Positions 48,110 through 57,893 of a DNA stretch of 64,000 nucleotides are shown piece by piece (position 1 is the first letter of the stretch; every line of letters begins with the position of its first letter). The DNA comes from Clostridiales bacterium (GTDB lineage Bacteria; Bacillota; Sulfobacillia; RBS10-35), in the NCBI GenBank assembly GCA_018729555.1, contig JAHHQG010000026.1, forward strand, positions 403,269 through 467,268. Direction: 5' to 3'. The notes beneath the pieces were generated by a model. The model was not told the DNA's origin and searched no databases. It worked only from the letters and a program-made list of their open reading frames with translations. The translations under genes and the position numbers were made by a program.

Positions 48110-49261
48110 ATGGCAGAGGAGCCCCGGCGGCCTGTCTCGCCCTGGTTTCCCCCGCGCGTTCCCTGGTGGGGCTGGATCGCCTACGGCGTGGCGGCCGCCC
48201 TTTTGGGAAGCTTCCTGACCCTATGGCTCCTTCCCCACCTAGGGTGGACCCTTCACCTCCAGCAACCGCCCTACGTGGAGGCGCCGCCTCCCGCCGCCGC
48301 ACCCCTTCCCCCGACGGTCGCCGTGGTCCGGCAGGTGGCCCCGGCGGTGGTGGGGGTGGTGAGCCAGCAGAGGGAGAGCACCTACTTTGGCGAGGCCGCC
48401 ACCGCCACCCTCGGGAGCGGCACCGTCTTCGATCCCAGAGGGTTTTTCGTCACCAGCTACCACGTGGTGACGGGGGGCGACCTCTACCTCGCCCTTTTGC
48501 CCAGCGGCCGGCGGGTGCCCGCGACTTTGGTGGGCGAAGACCCCATGACGGACCTGGCGGTCCTCAAGATCACCCCCGATGAATCGGTGAAGGTGGCCCG
48601 CTTTGGCGACTCCGACCAGGTGGAACCGGGGCAGCCCGTCTTGGCTCTGGGTTACCCCTTCAGCCAGGGGCTGGGGAAGCGGGTCACCTTCGGGGTGGTG
48701 AGCGGCACCGCGTCCACCCTTTACGGGTACACGGGGAGCCAGGTGGTTTTGGGGGATTTCGAGCGCCAGCGGGTGACCCGCCTCCTGCAGACCGATGCCG
48801 CCATCGACCGGGGAAACAGCGGCGGCCCTCTGGTGGACATGCAGGGCCAGGTGGTGGGCATCACCACCCTGAAGGAAGAAGGAGCCGGAGGCCTGGGCTA
48901 TGCCATCCCCTCCAACGCCGTGAAGCGGGTGGTGGAGGATCTGGTGCGGGTGGGCCACGTGCGGAGGGCCTACCTGGGGGCCACCTTCAGCATCCTGGGG
49001 AAGGATTTCCTGACGGGGGAAATCCTCCTGGACCTCACCATCGCCGGCTTTGCCCCCGACAGCCCTGTCCAGAAGGCGGGCCTCTTGGAGGGGGATCGGC
49101 TGGTGGCCTGGAACGGGGAGGTTTTGAAAGATTATCTGCAGCTCCTCACCTACCTGGAGATGAGCCATCCGGGGGATGAGGTGGAGCTGACGGTGGAGCG
49201 GCAGGGGCAGGCCAAGCGGGTGAAGGTGGTCCTGGGGGAGCTGAAGGAGGCGACGCCTTGA
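48110..49261 (+). CDS. HtrA/DegP-family serine protease
   Basis: A 383-residue membrane-anchored protease. One helix lies near 20-42, then a Pro-rich linker. The trypsin-like domain has His118 (TSYHVV), Asp148 (MTDLAVLK) and Ser237 (GNSGGPL). A C-terminal PDZ domain holds IAGFAPDSPVQKAGLLEGDRL minus its usual final turn. It is coupled to a response regulator and kinase, an arrangement common for envelope-stress control. Confidence 0.94.
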   Translation: MAEEPRRPVSPWFPPRVPWWGWIAYGVAAALLGSFLTLWLLPHLGWTLHLQQPPYVEAPPPAAAPLPPTVAVVRQVAPAVVGVVSQQRESTYFGEAATATLGSGTVFDPRGFFVTSYHVVTGGDLYLALLPSGRRVPATLVGEDPMTDLAVLKITPDESVKVARFGDSDQVEPGQPVLALGYPFSQGLGKRVTFGVVSGTASTLYGYTGSQVVLGDFERQRVTRLLQTDAAIDRGNSGGPLVDMQGQVVGITTLKEEGAGGLGYAIPSNAVKRVVEDLVRVGHVRRAYLGATFSILGKDFLTGEILLDLTIAGFAPDSPVQKAGLLEGDRLVAWNGEVLKDYLQLLTYLEMSHPGDEVELTVERQGQAKRVKVVLGELKEATP

Positions 49262-49944
49262 GCATCAAGGTGCTGGTGGCAGAGGACGACCCTGCCATCC
49301 GGACCCTCCTCCGCCGCACCCTGGGGCTGGAAGGCTATCAGGTGGTGGAGGCGGAAGACGGGGAGGAAGCGGTGGAAAAGGCCCTCCAACAGCATCCCGA
49401 TCTCGTCATCCTGGATGTTCTCCTCCCCCGCAAGGACGGCTGGGACGTCTGCCGGGAAATCCGGCGGGAGTCCTCCGTCCCCATCCTCATGCTGACGGCC
49501 CTGGGGCAGGAGGAAGACGAGGTGAAGGGGCTGGAGGTGGGAGCGGACGATTACGTGGTGAAGCCCTTCAGCCCCCGGCAGCTCCTGGCGAGGGTGAAGG
49601 CCCTCTTGCGCCGCAGCCAGGGCCAGGGGGATCTCATCCTGGAGTACCCCGACCTCATCTTGGACGGGAAGGCCAGGAGGGTGACCTACCGGGGCGAGGA
49701 GATCCTCCTCGCCCCCAAGGAATTCGACCTCCTCTACTTCCTCGCCCGCCATCCCGGGCAGGTCCTCAGCCGCCAGCAGCTCCTGGAGCGGGTCTGGGGT
49801 TGGGACTACGAGGGGGATGACCGGACGGTGGATGAGCATGTGAAACGGATCCGCCGCAAGCTGGGGGAAGAAGGGCGGGGACGGCTGATCCGGACGGTAT
49901 GGGGGGTGGGCTACCGCTTCGATCCCCAGGGCGAGGGATCATGA
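49258..49944 (+). CDS. OmpR-family response regulator
   Basis: A 228-residue regulator. The receiver domain has acidic AEDD (8-11), phosphoacceptor Asp53 (VILDVLLPRKDG), Thr in MLTA and Lys in VVKPF. The winged-helix output domain follows, with LAPKEFDLLYFLARHPG and TVDEHVKRIRRKLG. TTG start overlaps the protease stop and the kinase starts at its own stop. Confidence 0.95.
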   Translation: MSIKVLVAEDDPAIRTLLRRTLGLEGYQVVEAEDGEEAVEKALQQHPDLVILDVLLPRKDGWDVCREIRRESSVPILMLTALGQEEDEVKGLEVGADDYVVKPFSPRQLLARVKALLRRSQGQGDLILEYPDLILDGKARRVTYRGEEILLAPKEFDLLYFLARHPGQVLSRQQLLERVWGWDYEGDDRTVDEHVKRIRRKLGEEGRGRLIRTVWGVGYRFDPQGEGS

Positions 49945-51410
49945 TGCGCCACCTCTTTGGCCGCCTCCTCCTTTCCTACGTGGCCCTCACCTTCACCGCC
50001 CTCTTACTGGGGAGCCTTCTCCTTTTGCCCCTGGTGCAAAACTACCTCCAGAACCAGCAGATCCGGCAGCTCTTGCGGGACGGCCAGGAGGTGGCCCGGG
50101 CCGTCCAGGAGGATCTCGCCCAAGGAGCTTCCTCTCGCCAGATCCAGAGGACCCTCGCCCTCCTGCGCCCCTTTTTGGGGGCCGAGCCCTGGGTGGTGAA
50201 TCGCACGGGGGTGATCCTGGCCACCACCCCCGCCTTTGAGAACGTGGTGGGCTTCCGCCTCTCCGATGAAGCGGTGGCGCGGGTGCTGGGAGGGGAGGCG
50301 GTGGTGTACGTCCGCCCCAGCCCCCAGCTCTGGGGCATTCCCGTGGCGCAAAAGGCCACCCTTTCGGTGGCGGTGCCCATCTTCCAGGGAAGCCGGGTGG
50401 TGGGGGCTGTCTTTTTGCACCGGCCCTTGGAAGGGTTGGAGGCCCTCACCTGGGATCTGGGAAAGCTGGTGGTTCTCTCTTTCGTCATCGCCCTTCTCTT
50501 GGGCACGGCCGTGGCTGCCTACCTCAGCCGGCGGCTGGGAAGGCCCTTGGAAGAGCTGGCGGGGCTGGCGGAGGCCTTTTCTGCCGATCCCGAAAAGCCC
50601 CTGGGAGAGGAGTTTAGCGCCCTCGAGAGGGACCCATCCCTGCCGGAAGAGATCCGGCAGCTGAGCCGGGCCCTCGCCACCGCCACGGAGGCCGTGGCCC
50701 GCACCCTTGAGGAGCGAAAGCGCCTGGAGGAATGGCGGCGGGCCTTCATCGCCGATGTGTCCCATGAGCTCCGTGGGCCCCTCACATCCCTTTTGGGGTT
50801 CCTGGAGCTCTGGCAGGAAGGGGCCATCGACCCCGGGGAAGAGGCCCAGATCCTCCAGCTGATGCAAACCCAAGGCCAGACCCTCCGGCGCCTCATGCAG
50901 GACCTTTTGGACATGGCCCGCCTGGATGCGGGCGGGGTCCAGTTCCACCTCCAGCCGGTGCGGCCCTTTGAGGAAGCAGCCCTTCTCTTTCAGGAATTCA
51001 AGGCCCAGGCGGAAGAAAAGGGCCTTCGCTTCCAGCTGGAAGGGGACGAAGACGCCGTTTGCCGGGCCGATCCCCTGCGCCTCCATGAGATCCTCCGCAA
51101 CCTCCTCACCAATGCCCTCCGCTACTCCCCGCCCGGCGGGACCATCACCGTTGCGGTGAAAAAGCAGGGGCGAGAAGTGGTGGTCCACGTGAAGGACCAG
51201 GGACCGGGGGTGCCGGCGGAACTCCGGGAAAAGGTGTTTGAGCGGTTTTTCCGCGGCGATCCCTCACGGCCGGCGGGGGAAGGCTCGGGCCTGGGGCTGG
51301 CCATCGTCAAGCAGCTGGTGGAGCTCCAGGGTGGCCGGGTCGGGATGGGGGAGAACCCCGGGGGAGGGGCCGATTTCTGGTTTATTCTTCCGGCGGCGGA
51401 AGCGGCATAA
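49941..51410 (+). CDS. Sensor histidine kinase
   Basis: A 489-residue two-helix membrane kinase. Helices at about 8-32 and 175-196 flank an external sensor domain; a HAMP-like segment follows. His275 lies in VSHELRGPLTSL, a small change from the common HELRTPL. Catalytic boxes are NLLTNALRYSPPGG, VKDQGPGVP and GSGLGLAIVKQLV. The neighbouring protease suggests it senses envelope or protein-folding stress. Confidence 0.94.
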   Translation: MMRHLFGRLLLSYVALTFTALLLGSLLLLPLVQNYLQNQQIRQLLRDGQEVARAVQEDLAQGASSRQIQRTLALLRPFLGAEPWVVNRTGVILATTPAFENVVGFRLSDEAVARVLGGEAVVYVRPSPQLWGIPVAQKATLSVAVPIFQGSRVVGAVFLHRPLEGLEALTWDLGKLVVLSFVIALLLGTAVAAYLSRRLGRPLEELAGLAEAFSADPEKPLGEEFSALERDPSLPEEIRQLSRALATATEAVARTLEERKRLEEWRRAFIADVSHELRGPLTSLLGFLELWQEGAIDPGEEAQILQLMQTQGQTLRRLMQDLLDMARLDAGGVQFHLQPVRPFEEAALLFQEFKAQAEEKGLRFQLEGDEDAVCRADPLRLHEILRNLLTNALRYSPPGGTITVAVKKQGREVVVHVKDQGPGVPAELREKVFERFFRGDPSRPAGEGSGLGLAIVKQLVELQGGRVGMGENPGGGADFWFILPAAEAA

Positions 51411-51457
51411 ACAACGAGGCCCCTTTGTCCGAAAAAGGAGGAGAAGGGGGAAACGCA

Positions 51458-52852
51458 TTGGCGGAGGGCATCGCCGGCATCATCAGCGGCATCGACACAG
51501 AGCGGCTCATCCAGGCCATGCTGCAGGCGGAAAGCCAGCCCATTAAGCTCCTGCAAGGGCAGCTTTCGGCCCTCAAGGCCAAAGGGGACGCTTGGAATCT
51601 TCTGAGGGCCCAGATGCAAACCCTGCGGGACCTGACGGCCGATTGGCAGAAGGAAGAGACCTGGCACCCCTATCGGGTGTCGGTGGAGGGGCGCCAGGGG
51701 GTGACGGCCGCCCTGGCTGACCCCTTAAAGGCGCTTCCGGGGATCTACCGGGTGACGGTCCAATCCTTGGCCCAGGGGGAGATCCTCCTCTCCGCCCCGG
51801 GGGCTGTGGCGGACGCCACCCTTCCCCTGGGTTACACGGGAACCTTCTCCATCCAGGGGGAAGCCTTCACCCTTTCGGGTAACGAATCGCTGGAGGATCT
51901 GGCCCGGCTCATCTCGTCCCGCTCCGACATCACGGGGGTGCGAGCCCGGGTGGTGACTCCCTACGATCCCGCCACGGGCACCTCCGGCCCGGCCCTCCTC
52001 CTGGAAAGCGCCCGCCCCGGCTCCAGCCAGAGGATCGCCTTTTCCGACGGCACCTCCGGGCCTTCGGGAAGCTCCCTTCTGGTGCACCTCGGGATCCTCC
52101 AGAGTTCTGCCGATAGCTATGCCCAGGCCTCCGCCGTGGTGCAGGCGGCGGCCGATACCTTGGTGCAGGTGAACGGCGTCACCTACCGCCAGGACACCCT
52201 CACCCTGAAAGGGGTTATCCCGGGGGTGGAGGTGTCCCTGGCGGGGGCCCGGGCGGGGGATGAGCTCTCCGTCAGCGTCCAGCCCGACGAAGGCGCCCTT
52301 CGGCAAATGGTCTCCCGCTGGGTGGATGCCATGAACAGCCTTTTGCAGTCCATCCGGAGCGCCACCCGGTACGATCCCGACACCCGGACGGGAGGACCCC
52401 TCCAGGGGGATGTGGAGGTCCTCCTCTTGCAGCAGGCCTTGGGAAGGATTCCCGCCGCCTTAGGGGAGCTGGGGGTCCGCCAGACGGCGGAGGGTAGCCT
52501 CGTCTTTGACGGCGGCCGCTTCGATCAAGCCTGGCAAAAGGATCCCCAGCGGGTAAGGGATCTTCTTGCAGGGGCGGGAGGAGCAGCTCCGAGGCTCTTG
52601 GACGAGCTGGATGGCTGGCTGAAGACCGGAGGTTTTTTCGATGCAGCCCGCAAAGTCCGGGAAAGCCAGGACCAGATGCTCCAGGACCGGATCCGGCGGT
52701 TGCAGGATTTCCTCCGGCAGCGGGAGGAGCTCTTGCGGCGGCAGTTTAACGCCATGGAAGACGCCATGGCCCGCATGACCCAGCTGAGCCAGTCCCTGCA
52801 GGCGGCCATCAACCTCATGACGGTGCAGGCCCAGTACGGCAAGAAGGCCTAG
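51458..52852 (+). CDS. fliD: Flagellar filament cap protein FliD
   Basis: A 464-residue protein capping the growing filament. IISGIDTERLIQAMLQAESQP is the N-terminal FliD signature, and MARMTQLSQSLQAAINLM the C-terminal coiled coil. TTG 51458 is chosen because AAGGGGG lies seven bases upstream and FliD similarity starts right there. It begins the fliD-flaG-fliS group; flagellin is not in the window. Confidence 0.92.
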   Translation: MAEGIAGIISGIDTERLIQAMLQAESQPIKLLQGQLSALKAKGDAWNLLRAQMQTLRDLTADWQKEETWHPYRVSVEGRQGVTAALADPLKALPGIYRVTVQSLAQGEILLSAPGAVADATLPLGYTGTFSIQGEAFTLSGNESLEDLARLISSRSDITGVRARVVTPYDPATGTSGPALLLESARPGSSQRIAFSDGTSGPSGSSLLVHLGILQSSADSYAQASAVVQAAADTLVQVNGVTYRQDTLTLKGVIPGVEVSLAGARAGDELSVSVQPDEGALRQMVSRWVDAMNSLLQSIRSATRYDPDTRTGGPLQGDVEVLLLQQALGRIPAALGELGVRQTAEGSLVFDGGRFDQAWQKDPQRVRDLLAGAGGAAPRLLDELDGWLKTGGFFDAARKVRESQDQMLQDRIRRLQDFLRQREELLRRQFNAMEDAMARMTQLSQSLQAAINLMTVQAQYGKKA

Positions 52853-52863
52853 GAGGGTGGACG

Positions 52864-53139
52864 GTGGGACGGATTGAACACAGCCTTCTTTCCGGCGGGG
52901 ATCCGTCGCGGAGCCCCGGGCCGGTTCTGTTGAAAGCCCTGACGGATAAGCTAAAGGGACTTCCGGTGGTGGTGGAGGTGGCCTACGACGCCCGCCTGCA
53001 GCAACCGGTCATCCTCATCCGGGAAGTGAAGAGCGGGCGGGTGCTGGAGCAGATTCCCTCCAGCGAACTGAACGCCCGGTTGAGCCGGGTGCAAAAGGAC
53101 ATCCAGACCAAGCTTCGGGAAGGGGATGGGCGATCATGA
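52864..53139 (+). CDS. flaG: FlaG-like flagellar protein
   Basis: A 91-residue protein with VVEVAYDARLQQPVILIREVKSG and VLEQIPSSELNARL, the short FlaG domain that affects filament length. GTG start. It overlaps fliS by four bases. Confidence 0.82.
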   Translation: MGRIEHSLLSGGDPSRSPGPVLLKALTDKLKGLPVVVEVAYDARLQQPVILIREVKSGRVLEQIPSSELNARLSRVQKDIQTKLREGDGRS

Positions 53140-53495
53140 TGGGCCATGCCCTGGATCAATACCGCCAAGCAGCCATCGCCAGCGCTTCGCCGGCGGCCCT
53201 CATCCGCATGCTCTTACAACGGGCCGTCCTGGAGAGCCGCAAAGGCCTTCAGGAAGTTGAGGCGGGCCGGGAAGGGCGGGAGGCCATCGCCAAGGCCCAG
53301 GAGATTGTGGCGTACCTTCGGAGCATCCTCAACCGGGAAAAGGGCGGGGATCTGGCCCATGCCCTGGATGCCCTCTATGACTTCGTCTACTGGAGGCTGG
53401 GGCAGGGAAGGCTGGAGCGGAATCCCGAAAAGATCCGGGAAGGTCTGGACATTCTTTTAAATCTCACGGAGGCCTGGGAGGAGGCCCAGGGGTGA
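53136..53495 (+). CDS. fliS: Flagellin export chaperone FliS
   Basis: A 119-residue four-helix bundle protein. LDQYRQAAIASASPAALIRM and LLQRAVLESRKGLQEVE are the expected N-terminal helices, with DLAHALDALYDFVYWRL in the middle. It binds the C-terminal tail of flagellin before export. Confidence 0.92.
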   Translation: MMGHALDQYRQAAIASASPAALIRMLLQRAVLESRKGLQEVEAGREGREAIAKAQEIVAYLRSILNREKGGDLAHALDALYDFVYWRLGQGRLERNPEKIREGLDILLNLTEAWEEAQG

Positions 53496-53779
53496 ACCGG
53501 TACCGGCCATTCCTGGAGGCGGAGGAGGCCCTGGCGGAGGCCCTTTCCCGCCGCTCCTGGGAAGGGGTGGAGGCGGCCCTTTCGGCCCTTTCGACCCTCC
53601 CCCTGCCGGAGCCGGAGGACGGGGAGGGGGAGGACTGGACCCGGATCCTCACCCTTCACGAAGCCAACCGGCGGGAGCTGGCGGCCTGGATGGAAGAAGT
53701 CAAAAGGGATCTCCGTGGGGTCGCCCTTCCTCCCGCTCCTCCGCCTCCCCCTCCCCGCTGGCTGGATCGCCGGGGCTAG
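53492..53779 (+). CDS. FliT-like small protein
   Basis: A 95-residue, mostly helical protein with a Pro-rich end. It is coupled to fliS through GTGA, the normal place of FliT, a chaperone for FliD. Sequence similarity to FliT is too weak for certainty. Its last 80 bp overlap the convergent MFS gene. Confidence 0.55.
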   Translation: MNRYRPFLEAEEALAEALSRRSWEGVEAALSALSTLPLPEPEDGEGEDWTRILTLHEANRRELAAWMEEVKRDLRGVALPPAPPPPPPRWLDRRG

Positions 53780-55007
53780 GGGGCACCGGCTTCAAAAGCT
53801 GGTCCTGGCGGATGAAGGCGAGGCTTAAGGCGAGGGTCAGGGCCGCCAGGGCCGCAGAGCCCAGAAAGGTCCAGGCCTTTCCCGCCTCCATGGCCATGCT
53901 ATAGACGGGAGGGCCCAGGGCAGCCCCGCCGAAGCGGACGCTTCCGTACAGGGACGTGATGAGCCCCCGGCGCCGGGTCGATACGGAGCTGGTGATGAGG
54001 GTGTTGAGGGCCGGCAAGAGGAGGCCGGAGCCGAGCCCCATGAGGGACAGGGCGGCGGTGAAGGGCCAGAGCTTTTCGGTGAAGAAGAACATGGCCACAA
54101 AGGAGAGGGCCAGGAGGGAAAGGCCGCTTCCCACCGCCACCTTGGCCCAGCGGCCCAGCTTTCCCTGAAGAAGGGTGCCGGCGGTGTAGGATGTGAGGGC
54201 CAAAACGGCCACGGGGATGGCGATGATGAGGCCCTTGGCGAACCCTTTGATGCCGAAGGGTTTTTCCACCCGATCGGCGAAGAGGCTGAGGACGCCAAAG
54301 AGAAAGAAGATGGCCAAAGAGGCGGCGAGGAAGGCCGTGAGAAGGGGAAGGCCTTTGACCCGGGCGATGGCTCCCAGGGATGAGAAGAGGCGGGAGACGC
54401 TCTCTTGGGAGCCTTTTTCGTTGGGGGCGGGGATGGAGGCATAGAGGAGAAGGGCGGCACCCCAGGCCAGGACGGGGTAGAGGAAAAAGGGGGCGTACCA
54501 GATGATGAGGGCGGCGGCCGCTCCCATGAGGGGGCTGAGGACTTTGCCCATGCCGTTGGCCGCTTCCAGGCCTCCCAGGACCTTCACCCGCTTAGGGCCC
54601 GGCACCAGATCCCCCGCCAGGGCCATGGCCACCTGGTACATGCCGCCGGCTCCCAGCCCCTGGAGGATGCGGCCGGCCATCATAGAGAGGTAGGGGCGCG
54701 AGAAGAGGAGGGGGGAGAGGCCGGCCCAAAGGCCTCCCAGCCCGAAGAGGAAGAGTCCCCAGAGGATGATGGGCCGCCGGCCCAGACGGTCGGAGAGGGT
54801 GCCCCCGATGGGGATGATGGCGGCGGCGGTGGCGGAGAAGGCGGTGATGAGGAGGCCTGCCCGGAAGAGGTTGATGTCGAGGGCCTTCTGGATGTCGGGG
54901 AGGACGGGGATGATCATGGAGTTGGAGAGGACCATGACGAAAGGGACCGACGCCAGGGCAGCGAATGAGATCCAGGAGAGGTGTGGGTCGCGGGCTTTCT
55001 CATCCAT
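53700..55007 (-). CDS. MFS transporter, 12 helices
   Basis: A 435-residue major-facilitator protein. It has PVLPDIQKALDINLFRAGLL after helix 1, motif A-like GGTLSDRLGRRPIILWG, and GRILQGLGAGGMYQVAMALA in helix 4. The C-terminus is charged and Pro-rich. Resembles drug-efflux DHA1 proteins; substrate unknown. It is divergent from divIB with a 34-bp gap. Confidence 0.85.
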   Translation of the reverse strand: MDEKARDPHLSWISFAALASVPFVMVLSNSMIIPVLPDIQKALDINLFRAGLLITAFSATAAAIIPIGGTLSDRLGRRPIILWGLFLFGLGGLWAGLSPLLFSRPYLSMMAGRILQGLGAGGMYQVAMALAGDLVPGPKRVKVLGGLEAANGMGKVLSPLMGAAAALIIWYAPFFLYPVLAWGAALLLYASIPAPNEKGSQESVSRLFSSLGAIARVKGLPLLTAFLAASLAIFFLFGVLSLFADRVEKPFGIKGFAKGLIIAIPVAVLALTSYTAGTLLQGKLGRWAKVAVGSGLSLLALSFVAMFFFTEKLWPFTAALSLMGLGSGLLLPALNTLITSSVSTRRRGLITSLYGSVRFGGAALGPPVYSMAMEAGKAWTFLGSAALAALTLALSLAFIRQDQLLKPVPPSPGDPASGEGEAEEREEGRPHGDPF

Positions 55008-55041
55008 CGCGGCTTAGGATGGCCGGGGGGCGGGGGACCCT

Positions 55042-55797
55042 ATGCAGCGCTGGCGGAGCCTCGGACTTTTGGCCCTGATCCTCTTGACGGCGGCGGCCTA
55101 CGCCGCCTGGGAGAGCCCTTTTTTTGCTGTGGAGGAAGTGTGGGTGGAAGGGTATGGGCGCCTTTCGCCCGAAGAGGTGGCGGAGGCAGCGGGGGTGGCG
55201 AAGGGGACGCCCCTCTGGCGCATCTCCGGCCGGGAGGTGGCGGCGCGGGTATGGTCCCTCCCCTGGGTGGAGAAGGCGGAAGTCCGAAAAGTGTGGCCCA
55301 ACCATCTCCTGATCCGCATCAAGGAGCGGGAAGCGGTGGCGGTGCTGGTGACGCCCCGGGGCCTCTACGCTGTGGATGGGACGGGGAGGATCCTGGAGGA
55401 AGGGACGCAGCTCACAGGCGAGCTTCCCATCATCACCGGGGATGAAGGCGGGTATCCCCTGCGGGGCCAGGTGACCCGAATGGGGACCAGCCGGGCGGTG
55501 GAGGTGGCGCGGGAGCTTCGCCGCCATCCCGAGATCCCCGCGGCGGAGATCCACATCAGGCCTGATGGGACCCTGATCCTCTACCTGGCCGACGGCACGC
55601 CTGTCATCCTCGGGAGGGGCCAGGAGGCCGACCGGCAGATGCAGGTGTTGGGAGGGCTCTGGGAATCCCTTAGGGCGGAGGGAAAGGCGGTCTACTACAT
55701 CAACATCAGCGACCCCACCATGCCGGTGATCAAGCCGCGCTACCAGGTGCCGCCTCCCGCCGAACCGCCGGACCCGCAAACCATCCGCGGAGGGTGA
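55042..55797 (+). CDS. divIB: Cell-division protein DivIB/FtsQ
   Basis: A 251-residue single-pass protein. Helix at about 7-24, then a POTRA domain (VEEVWVEGYGRLSPEEV, WVEKAEVRKVWPNHLLIRI) and the beta domain ending near 235 with a Pro-rich tail. It stabilises the septal peptidoglycan synthesis complex. First gene of the division-sporulation run. Confidence 0.88.
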   Translation: MQRWRSLGLLALILLTAAAYAAWESPFFAVEEVWVEGYGRLSPEEVAEAAGVAKGTPLWRISGREVAARVWSLPWVEKAEVRKVWPNHLLIRIKEREAVAVLVTPRGLYAVDGTGRILEEGTQLTGELPIITGDEGGYPLRGQVTRMGTSRAVEVARELRRHPEIPAAEIHIRPDGTLILYLADGTPVILGRGQEADRQMQVLGGLWESLRAEGKAVYYINISDPTMPVIKPRYQVPPPAEPPDPQTIRGG

Positions 55798-55832
55798 AGG
55801 GATAGGCGGCCCGAAGGAGGAATGGATCATCC

Positions 55833-56699
55833 ATGGCCGATGAAGGGCGCTGGCAGGTGGCGGTGGATCTGGGGACGTCCCGGGCGGTAGCCCTGGTGGG
55901 GCGGGGCCGCCAGCGGGGAAAGGCGTCGGTCCCCAGCCAGGGGCTTTTGAAGGGGCGGGTGGAGGACCTCCAGTTGGCCATCAAGACGGTGCAGCGGGCG
56001 GTGGAGCGGGCCCTCATGCCCTTTGTCCTGGGGCTCAACCAGGGAAGCCTGCGGCCCCGGGACTGGCAGGCCCTCGAGGTCCAGGTGGCCGTGAGCTGTC
56101 CCGACGGGGACACGGTGGGACCTTTTCCCGCGGTGCCTGGAGCGGTGGCGGCGGCGGAGGAGATCCTTGCCTGGGAGGGCGGGAAAGCCTCCTTCGTCCT
56201 GGCGGATTTTGGGGAAGGGAGCCTGGATCTGGCGGCCGTCCACCGGGGGAAGCTTTTGGGCTGGGCCTCTTTGCCCTTCGGCAGCAGCTACATCACCCGG
56301 GACATCGCCTACGGCCTTAGCCTTTCCTTGCCCGAAGGGGAAGGGAAGAAGCGGCGGTACGGGGAGGCCGGGGAGACATCGCCCCTTTTGCGGGAGATCG
56401 TGGAAGCTCGGGTCGAGGAGATCCTCCTTTCGGCCCTCCCCCACCTCCGCCAGCTCCTGGCGGGCCATGCCATCTCGCGGGTCCTCTGGACCGGTGAAGG
56501 GATTCGCCTGGCGGGGTTTCTTTCGAAGGCCCAGGATCTCTGGGGCCTGGCGGCGGAGGAGGTCCTTTTGGACGATGGGGTGACCCTGCCGGCCCTGGGC
56601 CTCTTTCGCCGCCTGGCGGGCCCGTACCAGGACCAAAGTCCCGTCCGGCGGGAAGGGCGCCGGCGGCGTTTCTTTACGTGGCTGAGGGATTTACACTGA
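55833..56699 (+). CDS. ftsA: Shortened FtsA-like actin-fold protein
   Basis: A 288-residue protein in the ftsA place between divIB and ftsZ. Retained: phosphate-1 loop VDLGTSRAVALVG (11-23), phosphate-2 loop DFGEGSLDLA (125-134, usually DIGGGTTDLA), SSYITRDIAYGL, an adenosine-loop remnant WTGEGIRLAG, and a basic amphipathic tail RRRRFFTWLRDL like the FtsA membrane-targeting helix. FtsA is usually about 420 residues. Only about 40 residues lie where subdomain 1C and its flanks (about 110) should be, so 1C is missing. AAGGAGG lies 12 bases before the ATG. Confidence 0.75.
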   Translation: MADEGRWQVAVDLGTSRAVALVGRGRQRGKASVPSQGLLKGRVEDLQLAIKTVQRAVERALMPFVLGLNQGSLRPRDWQALEVQVAVSCPDGDTVGPFPAVPGAVAAAEEILAWEGGKASFVLADFGEGSLDLAAVHRGKLLGWASLPFGSSYITRDIAYGLSLSLPEGEGKKRRYGEAGETSPLLREIVEARVEEILLSALPHLRQLLAGHAISRVLWTGEGIRLAGFLSKAQDLWGLAAEEVLLDDGVTLPALGLFRRLAGPYQDQSPVRREGRRRRFFTWLRDLH

Positions 56700-56737
56700 G
56701 GTAAGCCCTCATTCTGAGGCAGACGGGGGGACAGGCC

Positions 56738-57799
56738 ATGCTGGAACTGGATATGGACCATCAGCGCTATGCCGTCATCAAAGTGGTGGGGGTGGGGGGC
56801 GGGGGGACCAATGCCGTCAACCGCATGATCCGTGCCGGGCTTAGGGGCGTGGAGTTCATCGCCATCAACACCGATGCCCAGGCCCTCGCTCTGAGCGAAG
56901 CCGCCACCAAGATCCAGATCGGAAAGGAGCTCACCCGGGGCCTCGGGGCGGGGGCCAATCCCGAGATCGGGGCCCGGGCGGCGGAAGAGAGCCAGGAGGA
57001 GATCGCCCAAGCCCTCAAAGGGGCCGACATGGTGTTCATCACCGCCGGCATGGGCGGGGGCACGGGCACCGGCGCTTCCCCCATCATCGCCCGCCTGGCC
57101 AAGTCCAGCGGCGCCCTCACCGTGGGGGTGGTGACCAAGCCCTTCACCTTTGAGGGTCGCCGCCGGATGCAGCAGGCCCTGGAGGGCATCGCCCATTTGA
57201 AAGAGAACGTGGACACCCTCATCACCATTCCCAACGATCGCCTTCTCCAGATCGCCGAGCGGCGCACCACCATGGTGGAAGCTTTCCGCCTGGCGGACGA
57301 TGTCCTTCGGCAGGGGGTCCAGGGCATCAGCGACCTTATCGCCATCCCCGGCCTCATCAATCTGGATTTCGCCGATGTGCGCACCATCATGCTGGATACC
57401 GGGACGGCCCTCATGGGCATCGGGGTGGGGCGGGGGGATACCCGCGCCGCCGATGCGGCCCGGGCAGCCATCTCCAGCCCCCTCCTCGAGACCACCATCG
57501 AAGGGGCGAGGGGGGTTCTCCTCAACATCACGGGGGATCCCGACCTCGGGCTTTTCGAAGTCAACGAGGCGGCGGAGATCATCGCCCAGGCGGCCGATCC
57601 CGACGCCAACATCATCTTCGGCGCCGTCATCGACGACCAGCTGGAGGATGAGATCCGGGTGACGGTCATCGCCACCGGGTTCCAGGACGAAAGCCGCCTC
57701 GAACCGGGGAAGAAGAAAATTGACGATCTCAAGCTCCCCCCTTTCCCGGCGGACGATCTGGAGATACCCGCCTTCTTGAGGAAGCGGCATCGCTCCTGA
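56738..57799 (+). CDS. ftsZ: Cell-division GTPase FtsZ
   Basis: A 353-residue tubulin homologue forming the Z-ring. It has [14 protein letters not shown] near residue 18, the GTP signature GMGGGTGTG near 106, and the T7 loop [11 protein letters not shown]. The linker is short and the conserved C-terminal peptide [15 protein letters not shown] is intact, the docking site for SepF and FtsA, both encoded in this cluster. Confidence 0.98.
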   Translation: MLELDMDHQRYAVIKVVGVGGGGTNAVNRMIRAGLRGVEFIAINTDAQALALSEAATKIQIGKELTRGLGAGANPEIGARAAEESQEEIAQALKGADMVFITAGMGGGTGTGASPIIARLAKSSGALTVGVVTKPFTFEGRRRMQQALEGIAHLKENVDTLITIPNDRLLQIAERRTTMVEAFRLADDVLRQGVQGISDLIAIPGLINLDFADVRTIMLDTGTALMGIGVGRGDTRAADAARAAISSPLLETTIEGARGVLLNITGDPDLGLFEVNEAAEIIAQAADPDANIIFGAVIDDQLEDEIRVTVIATGFQDESRLEPGKKKIDDLKLPPFPADDLEIPAFLRKRHRS

Positions 57800-57840
57800 G
57801 GTGCCTTTTTAGACAGTCTTCCTGACGGCCTCGGGGCTAC

Positions 57841-57893
57841 CCTTTCCCTGGTCATGAGGGGGAACCTTCCCTCATAGACCTTGGGGAAAGGGC
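57841..57893 (+). promoter_or_regulatory. Long stem-loop between ftsZ and spoIIGA
   Basis: CCCTTTCCC (57841-57849) pairs with GGGAAAGGG (57885-57893). GGTC (57851-57854) pairs with GACC (57878-57881), and ATGAGGG (57855-57861) with CCCTCAT (57870-57876). Twenty pairs with few bulges. No T-run follows. The right arm abuts the spoIIGA ribosome site GGAGG, so it may affect translation or mRNA stability. Confidence 0.55.
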
